Source: Deltaproteobacteria bacterium
Lineage (GTDB): Bacteria; Desulfobacterota; DSM-4660; Desulfatiglandales; HGW-15
Direction of reading: 5' to 3'
DNA length: 61,154 nucleotides
NCBI GenBank assembly: GCA_016931115.1
Contig: JAFGFM010000203.1
Coordinates: 1 to 61,154, forward strand
A model generated the notes under the pieces. The model did not search any database and was not told the origin of the DNA. It saw only the letters and a list, made by a program, of their open reading frames with translations. Position numbers and translations under genes: made by a program. This document shows positions 54,365-61,154 of the stretch, piece by piece (the stretch's first letter is position 1; every line of letters starts with the position of its first letter).

Positions 54365-54475
54365 ATGGTAAATACGGACTGGCGGGATTTTCAGAGTACC
54401 CCTGCCATGGATGAAAACAGAAAGAACTTCATAATGATAGATGATTATCTGCGTGCGCTTGAAAAGGGCGGATAA
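54365..54475 (+). CDS. Short hypothetical ORF (36 aa), doubtful
   Basis: 36 codons starting MVNTDWRDFQ and ending YLRALEKGG, 35 nt after the previous ORF. Composition is protein-like but there is no recognisable domain and only weak start signals. It could be a tail fragment of a decayed gene. The rest of the gap to 54589 shows nothing else. Confidence 0.2.
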   Translation: MVNTDWRDFQSTPAMDENRKNFIMIDDYLRALEKGG

Positions 54476-54589
54476 AATCAGGATACAGATATTAGGGGCA
54501 TAGAGTAAAGAAATTTTAAGTAAAAATGGATTTCCCGGTGTACCGGGATCAATGACCCGCCTTTCATGGGAATGACAGGCTGATGGATA

Positions 54590-56695
54590 CTATCTCAGGA
54601 TATGATAACTCTTACCATGAATGATAAGAAGGGTGGGCATCTTCTCAACCTCGCCCTCTTCATCAAATGATATCGCTCCTGTCACACCTGAATAGTTCTT
54701 ATATTCAAGCAGTGCCTGCTGAAAATCAGCCCTGGTATTGATATCATTTTCAATAAAAAGCCCCTGTATCATCTTTATGGTGTCAAAACCGGTGGCAGCC
54801 AGCAGGCCTGGCTCTTTACCATAAATCTCCCTGTACTGAGTTACAAAGTCCATGATGCTCGCTGATTCATTGTCCGCATAAAAGCCTGTGGGGAAAACAG
54901 CACCCTGAAGATATTCGGATGTAGTTTTTAAAAGGTCACCTGAGGGCCAGAGGCTGGTGCCCAGAAACGGGACATTAAAGACATTGTAAAAAGGGAACTG
55001 CGGTGCAATAAGGGCAATATTCTGGCTGTTGTCAGGTATAAACACCGCGTCAAAATCCACAATCGGATCTGTCTCTGCATGATATTCTATATCTACCATA
55101 TCAGGCCCTTCTGCATCAGGGTCCATAACGCCGGGCCGCCTGGAATCAGGCATACTTCTATCCGGTATTTCATCAGGGAAAGACTCCTCCTCGCCCTGCA
55201 CCTCATCTTCTACAGCCTCAAGGCTATCTTCAGCAGTTGCCTCCAGAGGCTCACCCTGCACAGCCTGATCTGCACCCTCCTGCCCTGGTAAAGGGGCTCC
55301 TGAATTTTCCGCATCTGCAAAACCAAGTTTAATAAGCCTCTGGGTCTTCAGCCTTTCAAAAACAGACCTTGGCCTTGGATAGTAAAGCCCTGCCATTTTT
55401 TTTATCCCATCGGCAAAGTCTGTATCATCCGCTTTATAAGATTCAACAGCGGTTATTTCACCGCCCATTTCATCCACCCTGTCCCAGAAGGTTTGCATTA
55501 AATGCCTTCCATATGAGCTGTCCGGGTAAAAGATCCCGAACCTCAGCATGCCCATGTCGCCAATTGCCTTTGTTACAAGGGCCTCCACCTCTTTATCAGG
55601 GGTCAGATAGTTCCTGAATACCCATTCACCAACCTTTGTTATATCAGGTTTCTGTGTAAAGGTTATGATAGGCACACCATCTTCCTGGGCCTTTTTTGCA
55701 GCAGCAGCAGACGCTGACTGCGAGAGAGGGCCGATTATGGCAATAACACTCTCCTTCTGGATAAGTTCGGTAATGGCATTAACAGTATCTTCCGGTGAGG
55801 CATTCGTATTCCTGATAACAAGCTCTATAGAGACCCCGGCCTCTCCTTCACCGAACAGATCAAGGCCAAGCTGCAACCCCTTTAAGATCTCCTCGCCGTA
55901 CAGGGCATAGTCACCCTTGAGCGGCAAAAGACAACCTATAACCTTTCTGGTTACCATGATATTTTCTTCTTTTGCCTCGGTAATTTGGGATAAGAGCGCC
56001 CTGCCTTTTAATGCAACCCCTTCATCGTTCTGCTCAGATGCGGAATTGACAGCAAGGGTTGCAAGCCTTTTCGCCTGCACAAATGCGTTTCTGGCAAGGG
56101 CTATTTCAGCCTGCCTCAGGTTTATGGCAGGCATGAACTGGCTGATGCCGTCAAGCCTTTTGATCCTGTTGAGATCTGCCTCACTCGACATACTGATAAT
56201 ATCATTAACAGCTTTGGCAGTTTCAGCCTCATAATCCCCTGTCACGCCTGATGCCCTGGCTGTCTTCATTGATACAGTCACCCAGAAGCAGGCCTCATGC
56301 ATGAGGCCCATTGCCCTGTTTGCATCACCAGCCAGCCTCTGCATCTTGTAGCGTTCAGGGCTTTCCGGATAATCCTTTAACCACTCTGCTGCAAGTGTAA
56401 CGGTACCTTTATGATCCCCTGTATGATAAAGGGAGAAGATCCTGTAATACCTGATAATGCGGGCATCAGGGTGATCCGGCCTGTTTTTGAGTATCTTGGT
56501 GAATGCCTCAAGGGCACTTTTATACCTGCCTGCCTCGTAATCGGCCAGGGCATTTGAATAGCCAGCACTGCTCTTTACTGTTTTTACAGGCAATATACCC
56601 TTGTTCCCTGTTGTCCCGCAGGAAAAAAAGAGAAAGGCCATCCCCGCTAAAATCACGGGGACAGCCTTTTTTATAAGGGATTTAGTAAAATGCAC
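54590..56695 (-). CDS. LpoA/LivK-like lipoprotein with TPR region and binding-protein fold
   Basis: 701 residues. A lipoprotein signal ends at C26 (FLFFSC). Residues about 45-240 form TPR-like helices, and about 250 onward is a type 1 periplasmic-binding-protein fold (VIGCLLPLKGDYALYGEEILKGLQLGLDLF, then VIAIIGPLSQSASAAAAKKAQEDGVPIITFTQKPDI). This is the build of LpoA-type activators of penicillin-binding proteins, anchored to the outer membrane. An acidic, Pro-rich insert of about 80 residues (about 460-545) interrupts the binding fold. The GTG start overlaps the dnaK stop by 1 nt and has AAGGA upstream. Confidence 0.75.
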   Translation of the reverse strand: MHFTKSLIKKAVPVILAGMAFLFFSCGTTGNKGILPVKTVKSSAGYSNALADYEAGRYKSALEAFTKILKNRPDHPDARIIRYYRIFSLYHTGDHKGTVTLAAEWLKDYPESPERYKMQRLAGDANRAMGLMHEACFWVTVSMKTARASGVTGDYEAETAKAVNDIISMSSEADLNRIKRLDGISQFMPAINLRQAEIALARNAFVQAKRLATLAVNSASEQNDEGVALKGRALLSQITEAKEENIMVTRKVIGCLLPLKGDYALYGEEILKGLQLGLDLFGEGEAGVSIELVIRNTNASPEDTVNAITELIQKESVIAIIGPLSQSASAAAAKKAQEDGVPIITFTQKPDITKVGEWVFRNYLTPDKEVEALVTKAIGDMGMLRFGIFYPDSSYGRHLMQTFWDRVDEMGGEITAVESYKADDTDFADGIKKMAGLYYPRPRSVFERLKTQRLIKLGFADAENSGAPLPGQEGADQAVQGEPLEATAEDSLEAVEDEVQGEEESFPDEIPDRSMPDSRRPGVMDPDAEGPDMVDIEYHAETDPIVDFDAVFIPDNSQNIALIAPQFPFYNVFNVPFLGTSLWPSGDLLKTTSEYLQGAVFPTGFYADNESASIMDFVTQYREIYGKEPGLLAATGFDTIKMIQGLFIENDINTRADFQQALLEYKNYSGVTGAISFDEEGEVEKMPTLLIIHGKSYHILR

Positions 56696-58623
56696 TAGTT
56701 TTTATCCTTGCCAACTTCCTCAAAGTCCGCATCAACAACATCATCATCATCCTTTGCCTTGCCTGAAGCATCGCCTCCAGCTGCTCCACCTGCCTGCTGC
56801 TGTGCCTGCTGCTCAGCAGTGGCCTTTGCGTACATGGCCTCTGCTATCTTGTGTGATGCCTGGGTAAGCTCTTCGGTCAGGCGCTTGATCTCATCAACAT
56901 TGTCGCCTTCCATGGCCTTTTTCAGGTTTGCAATGGCGTTTTCTATTGCTGACTTAGATGTCGCATCAAGATCCTTTACATCTTCCTTGAGGGACTTTTC
57001 TGTTGTATAGATCATGCTGTCAGCCATGTTTCTGGCGTCAACAAGCTCCCTCTTCTTCTTGTCCTCATCTGCATGCATCTCAGCGTCTTTCATAAGATTT
57101 TTAATCTCCTCTTCTGAAAGTCCACTTGATGCGGTTATCTTTATTGACTGCTCCTTGCCTGTGCCCATATCCTTGGCTGAAACGCTTACTATACCGTTTG
57201 CATCTATATCAAAGGTTACCTCTATCTGGGGGATTCCTCTCGGTGCAGCAGGGATACCCATCAACTGGAAACGGCCAAGGGTCTTGTTGTTTGCAGCCAT
57301 CTCCCTTTCACCCTGAAGCACATGTATCTCAACAGCGGGCTGGTTATCTGCGGCGGTGGAGAATACCTGGCTCTTTTTGGTCGGGATCGTGGTGTTCTTT
57401 TCTATCAGTTTTGTAAATACGCCGCCAAGGGTCTCAATACCCAAAGAGAGGGGCGTAACATCCAGAAGAAGGACATCCTTAACATCACCCTTCAACACAC
57501 CGCCCTGGATTGCAGCTCCAACAGCAACAACCTCATCCGGGTTAACACCCTTGCTGGGCTCCTTGCCGAATATCTCCTTTACCTTTTCCTGTACCTTGGG
57601 CATCCTTGTCATACCTCCAACAAGGATTACCTCATCCAGTTCACTGACCTTAAAGCCTGAATCCTTGATGGCAATATTGCAGGGGTTGATCACCCTCTGG
57701 ATAAGGTCATCAACAAGGGCCTCCAGCTTCGACCTTGACATCTTTATATTAAGGTGTTTCGGACCGCTTGCGTCTGCCGTAATAAATGGCAGGTTGATAT
57801 CGGTCTCCATTGAGCCTGAAAGCTCTATCTTGGCCTTTTCAGCTGCCTCTTTAAGCCTCTGGAGCGCCATTTTGTCGCTCTTGAGGTCAATACCCTGATC
57901 CTTTTTAAACTCGTCGGCGAGGTAGTTAACTATCCTGTTATCAAAATCCTCTCCGCCAAGATGGGTGTCGCCGTTTGTGGATTTCACCTCAAACACACCT
58001 TCACCTATTTCAAGGATTGATATATCAAATGTACCGCCGCCAAGGTCAAATACGGCTATCTTTTTATCACCTTTTTTGTCCACCCCGTAGGCAAGTGATG
58101 CGGCAGTGGGTTCATTAATTATCCTTAATACGTTTAAGCCTGCTATCTTGCCCGCATCCTTTGTTGCCTGTCTCTGGCTGTCATTAAAATATGCAGGCAC
58201 GGTAATTACCGCCTCTGTAACAGGTTCGCCAAGGTAATCCTCTGCGGTCTGTTTCATCTTTACAAGTATCATGGATGATATTTCAGCAGGGCTGTAGTCC
58301 TTGCCGCGGCAGGTCACCTGCGCATCACCGTTTGATGCCTGGGTTATCTTGTATGGAAGAATACCGACATCCTTCTGGACATCAGGAGAGGCATACTTTC
58401 TTCCAATAAGTCTTTTTACCGCAAAAATAGTATTGTCAGGGTTTGTTACTGCCTGACGTTTTGCTATCTGACCTACAAGCCTCTCGCCCTTGTCATTAAA
58501 GGCGACTATTGAAGGTGTTGTCCTGCTTCCTTCCTGGTTCGCGATTACAACCGAATCACCGCCTTCCATAACAGCAACGCAAGAGTTTGTAGTACCAAGA
58601 TCAATTCCTATAATTTTTCCCAT
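56695..58623 (-). CDS. dnaK: Molecular chaperone DnaK (Hsp70)
   Basis: 642 residues. The ATPase domain starts [19 protein letters not shown] and contains [21 protein letters not shown] and [15 protein letters not shown]. The linker [19 protein letters not shown] leads to the substrate domain, and a Gln/Ala/Gly-rich lid tail ends in an acidic stretch ([13 protein letters not shown]). It works with GrpE (encoded 19 nt upstream) and a DnaJ not seen here. Confidence 0.97.
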   Translation of the reverse strand: MGKIIGIDLGTTNSCVAVMEGGDSVVIANQEGSRTTPSIVAFNDKGERLVGQIAKRQAVTNPDNTIFAVKRLIGRKYASPDVQKDVGILPYKITQASNGDAQVTCRGKDYSPAEISSMILVKMKQTAEDYLGEPVTEAVITVPAYFNDSQRQATKDAGKIAGLNVLRIINEPTAASLAYGVDKKGDKKIAVFDLGGGTFDISILEIGEGVFEVKSTNGDTHLGGEDFDNRIVNYLADEFKKDQGIDLKSDKMALQRLKEAAEKAKIELSGSMETDINLPFITADASGPKHLNIKMSRSKLEALVDDLIQRVINPCNIAIKDSGFKVSELDEVILVGGMTRMPKVQEKVKEIFGKEPSKGVNPDEVVAVGAAIQGGVLKGDVKDVLLLDVTPLSLGIETLGGVFTKLIEKNTTIPTKKSQVFSTAADNQPAVEIHVLQGEREMAANNKTLGRFQLMGIPAAPRGIPQIEVTFDIDANGIVSVSAKDMGTGKEQSIKITASSGLSEEEIKNLMKDAEMHADEDKKKRELVDARNMADSMIYTTEKSLKEDVKDLDATSKSAIENAIANLKKAMEGDNVDEIKRLTEELTQASHKIAEAMYAKATAEQQAQQQAGGAAGGDASGKAKDDDDVVDADFEEVGKDKN

Positions 58624-58642
58624 TTTTATTTCTTATCCCCCT

Positions 58643-59299
58643 TTACTCTATATTATTTTCTTCACATGCCCCCTGGAAGGTCTCGTCAGGGATGTTATCA
58701 TCAGATACCCCCTTGCTGATAACAACCATGGCAGGTCTAATTAATCTCTGGTTAAGAAGATAGCCCTTCTGAAACACCTTTAGGATCTTGCCTTTTTCCA
58801 CGCTGTCGCTTATCTCCTGCATAACAGCATGATGAAGGCACGGGTCAAAATCTTCACCAATGGTTTTTACCTCGGAAAGGCCTGACTTTGTAAGTATATC
58901 CTTCAGCCCCTTGAGTGTAAGCTCTACCCCTTCTATATGGGCATTATATGATTCTTCATTGCAGGAGTGGCTAAGCGCTCTTTCAAGGTTATCAATAACC
59001 TGGAGCAGCTCTTTTATTAGCCCCTCATTTGCGTACTTATATAACTCCTCTTTATCCTTTTTGTTCCTCTTGATAATATTCTCTATCTCCGCCTGTGAGC
59101 GAAGGTATTTGTCATAATTATTCTTTGATTCTTCCGTGAGCTCTTCTATCTTTTTTGAAAGATCATCCATGGAGGGCTCTTCAGATGGATTTTCAGAAGC
59201 CCCTGCTTCATCCTTTACTGTTGTAATACCCTCTTTTGTTTCCGGTTCATCTCCCCTGACATCAATTTTTTTACTCTTGTCCATTAAATCCCTGTGCAT
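58643..59299 (-). CDS. grpE: Nucleotide exchange factor GrpE
   Basis: 218 residues. A long acidic, coiled N-terminal region (about 1-90) is followed by the GrpE core: YLRSQAEIENIIKRNKKDKEELYKYANEGLIKELLQVIDNLERAL and a beta domain with GEDFDPCLHHAVMQE and VFQKGYLLNQRLIRPAMVVISKG. It releases ADP from DnaK. The start is either 59299 or the ATG at 59284. No CIRCE element was seen upstream. Confidence 0.95.
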   Translation of the reverse strand: MHRDLMDKSKKIDVRGDEPETKEGITTVKDEAGASENPSEEPSMDDLSKKIEELTEESKNNYDKYLRSQAEIENIIKRNKKDKEELYKYANEGLIKELLQVIDNLERALSHSCNEESYNAHIEGVELTLKGLKDILTKSGLSEVKTIGEDFDPCLHHAVMQEISDSVEKGKILKVFQKGYLLNQRLIRPAMVVISKGVSDDNIPDETFQGACEENNIE

Positions 59300-59411
59300 A
59301 ATCCTTTAAACTGACTCCTTAATATGATCTGATAAAAGGCCTGTAAAAAACCACTGTTACCTTAAGCATCTGGTTTTGCTTTGTCAAGGCAGGGAAATGA
59401 AGCTTGATTAA

Positions 59412-60134
59412 TTATTTTTTAAATTCTTTCCAGCAGGTTATCAGATTTTTCAGGTATGTGTCTGTCTGCCCCAGATTATGGATATAGTAATCACTGTGGG
59501 GTCTGATCTCTTCTATCTTTATCCTGACTGTTTTAACCAGAGAATCAATCAAGCATGGCGCAAATTCCCTTGTAAGGATACGGGTTTCATGATCATTTTT
59601 ACCTGTTGGCTTTATATAGAGACCCTCTGTGCCGGCATTTATCATGGCAACCGCATCGTTTATTAATGACTTCCTGGTGTAAAAGACAGCAGGCACACCG
59701 GGGTATTCCTTCCTTACCCGGCCAATATTACCAATTCCATATTTATTGTTCTGCCCTGCACGGGCGCATGCACACATAAACAGGGAACGCCACCCGTCTA
59801 CTATAGAAAATAGCCTCTTCAGGTATTCATTTGTCCTGTCACCATTAAAGGTATCGAGCCCTTCATATACATTGTCAAGGGTGTTAATGCCAGATGCAAT
59901 GGACTCAAGCTCTTCCTTTGGCGTGATACAGGGGAGGGCGCAATCCCTGTCAAGGCCCCACAGGTCTAATAGAAAGATGCCGGGGATACGTCCGCTAAGT
60001 TCCTTTACGGCCTCATCAAAGTTATAGACCTGAACAAATTTGAGCCCCTTCCCAAAAGGGGCAATCTCGTTTTTCACAAGATCGTGTTCAAATGGGGAAT
60101 CATCCATGAAACATATAATAAGTTCGGTCTGCAT
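59412..60134 (-). CDS. Atypical response-regulator receiver-like protein
   Basis: 240 residues resembling a receiver domain with an insertion. D11-D12 (FMDDSP) and D57 (IFLLDLWG) match the acidic pocket and phosphorylation site. After about 85 extra residues, VPAVFYTRKS provides the Thr and GLYIKPTG the conserved Lys. The insert lies between the phospho-Asp strand and the Thr strand. There is no output domain. The ATG directly abuts the purC stop. The function is unknown, possibly a stand-alone phospho-relay or pseudo-receiver. Confidence 0.6.
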   Translation of the reverse strand: MQTELIICFMDDSPFEHDLVKNEIAPFGKGLKFVQVYNFDEAVKELSGRIPGIFLLDLWGLDRDCALPCITPKEELESIASGINTLDNVYEGLDTFNGDRTNEYLKRLFSIVDGWRSLFMCACARAGQNNKYGIGNIGRVRKEYPGVPAVFYTRKSLINDAVAMINAGTEGLYIKPTGKNDHETRILTREFAPCLIDSLVKTVRIKIEEIRPHSDYYIHNLGQTDTYLKNLITCWKEFKK

Positions 60135-61031
60135 TCAATCCAGACCTTTCCCTGTAAGCATTTCAAGGGCCTCCATGTATTTTTCATGCGTCTTTTCTAT
60201 AACCTCAAATGGAAGCCTGGGCGGCGGAGGTGACTTGGGCCAGTCAAGACCGTTCAGGTAGTCCCTCAGGTACTGCTTGTCAAAACTCTTCTGTGCCCCT
60301 CCGGGTTTATAGCTCTCCATCGGCCAGAAGCGGGATGAATCAGGTGTAAGCACCTCATCAATAAGGATGAGCCTATCCCCAATAAAACCGAACTCAAACT
60401 TTGTATCAGCGATTATTATCCCCTTTTCCGCTGCGTATTTTCTCCCGGTTTCATAGATCGTGAGGCTATAGTCCCTGATCTTTTCAGCGGTATTTTTCCC
60501 AAGTATATCAATGGCCTTTTCAAAGGATATATTTTCGTCATGCTCCCCCTGCTCTGCCTTTGTTGATGGGGTGAATATGGGCTCCGGCAGGATCTCAGAT
60601 TCCTTAAGCCCCTCTGGGAGTGGAATGCCGCATACAGCGCCGCTCTTTTTATAATCATTCCAGCCTGAACCTGAGATATAACCCCTTACAATACACTCTA
60701 CCGGCAGAGGCCTTGCCTTTTTTACCAGCATGCTCCTCCCGATAAGATCATTTTTATACTTTTTTAATGGCTCAGGGTATTCATCAGGGTTTATCGAAAT
60801 AATATGGTTTTCCACAACCTTTTTGAGTTTTTCAAACCAGAAAACCGATATGGCTGTGAGAATCTTACCCTTGTCAGGCACAGGGTCATCCATTACAACA
60901 TCAAATGCGGATATGCGATCGCTTGCCACGATAAGGAGTTTATCCTCTATCTCATAAACATCCCTTACCTTTCCGCGCCTTGCAGTGCCTATATCCTTAA
61001 AGTCAGTTCTGGTTATTACATTACTGGCCAT
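60135..61031 (-). CDS. purC: Phosphoribosylaminoimidazole-succinocarboxamide synthase
   Basis: Adds aspartate to CAIR in purine synthesis. The 298-residue protein has [57 protein letters not shown] and [32 protein letters not shown], and belongs to the longer PurC subtype. The rest of the window to the right (61032-61154) is non-coding, with a purine-rich ribosome binding site before the ATG. Confidence 0.96.
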   Translation of the reverse strand: MASNVITRTDFKDIGTARRGKVRDVYEIEDKLLIVASDRISAFDVVMDDPVPDKGKILTAISVFWFEKLKKVVENHIISINPDEYPEPLKKYKNDLIGRSMLVKKARPLPVECIVRGYISGSGWNDYKKSGAVCGIPLPEGLKESEILPEPIFTPSTKAEQGEHDENISFEKAIDILGKNTAEKIRDYSLTIYETGRKYAAEKGIIIADTKFEFGFIGDRLILIDEVLTPDSSRFWPMESYKPGGAQKSFDKQYLRDYLNGLDWPKSPPPPRLPFEVIEKTHEKYMEALEMLTGKGLD

Positions 61032-61154
61032 TGTTACCTCCCCGGAGTATATTTTTAGTTTTTAAAGAGAAGGTATAATTTCCTATTTGGGTTTTAATGT
61101 CAAGAAAGGTGAATGCCCCTTTAAGGTTTTTATACTTTGCCTGTTTTCATTAAT

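Noticed and set aside
59300-59411. A heat-shock (CIRCE or sigma-32) control site before grpE.
   Set aside because: No TTAGCACTC-N9-GAGTGCTAA palindrome and no convincing sigma-32 hexamers were seen; only a partial sigma-70-like pair (TTGACA-17-TAAGGT).

Overview
This 61 kb chromosomal window reads as a strictly anaerobic, diazotrophic Gram-negative bacterium of the Desulfobacterota (former Deltaproteobacteria). The reasons are a nif cluster of the anaerobe type (nifH-nifI1-nifI2-nifD-nifK-nifE-nifN-nifB, with a NifD carrying the clostridial-type insertion), an AOR-family tungsten oxidoreductase, radical SAM enzymes, a TonB-dependent receptor and other outer-membrane proteins, and housekeeping orders such as queA-tgt-yajC-secD-secF. 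The assignment is inferred from gene content; no rRNA or tRNA gene was seen, and no insertion sequence or CRISPR array was recognised.

Layout. 1-16.1 kb (+ strand) is accessory: a TonB-dependent receptor, a 45-codon candidate peptide gene closed by a hairpin and followed by a radical SAM/SPASM maturase (a putative RiPP locus), an exported sulfatase, mtnA, a duplicated MoaF-domain protein, a SemiSWEET transporter, an AraC regulator, and a run of small enzymes (methyltransferase, two acyltransferase types, YdeI-like, VOC, NHL, isoprenylcysteine methyltransferase-like). 16.2-19.0 kb (- strand) encodes an AOR-type oxidoreductase with a Tat-signal ferredoxin partner. 19.4-20.6 kb (+) is an NlpC/P60 peptidase fused to a barrel-like tail. 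20.6-34.6 kb (- strand) is a long block: lytic transglycosylase, cNMP/PilZ/FHA/TPR signalling proteins, pyruvate kinase, Nudix hydrolase, TPR protein, SecF, SecD, YajC, Tgt, QueA. 35.0-42.2 kb (+) holds alr, argS, a SPOR protein, an ArgA-like acetyltransferase, a TatA/B protein, TatC and nifA.

42.3-53.6 kb (- strand) is the nitrogen-fixation cluster: nifH, nifI1, nifI2, nifD, nifK, nifE, nifN, nifB, a 2Fe-2S ferredoxin, a GNAT protein and nifV. It provides the structural enzyme (HDK), nitrogen/energy-responsive PII-like switch proteins (NifI1/I2), and cofactor assembly (B, E, N, V). A sigma-54 promoter lies just upstream of nifH, and a second one lies upstream of nifA, which ends facing nifV. 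The nifH upstream region carries two pairs of palindromic sites. The larger gaps of the cluster hold short-period (mostly 7-bp) degenerate tandem repeats.

53.6-61.1 kb: a poorly coding gap with two doubtful small ORFs, then (- strand) purC, a pseudo-receiver protein, grpE, dnaK and a LpoA/LivK-like lipoprotein.

The observations most worth a second look are the candidate radical-SAM RiPP locus (2173-3656), the paired 16-bp CCTAC-N6-GTAGG sites at enhancer distance from the nifH promoter, the heptamer repeats in nif spacers, and a doubly ATGA-coupled micro-lipoprotein at 10852-10923.
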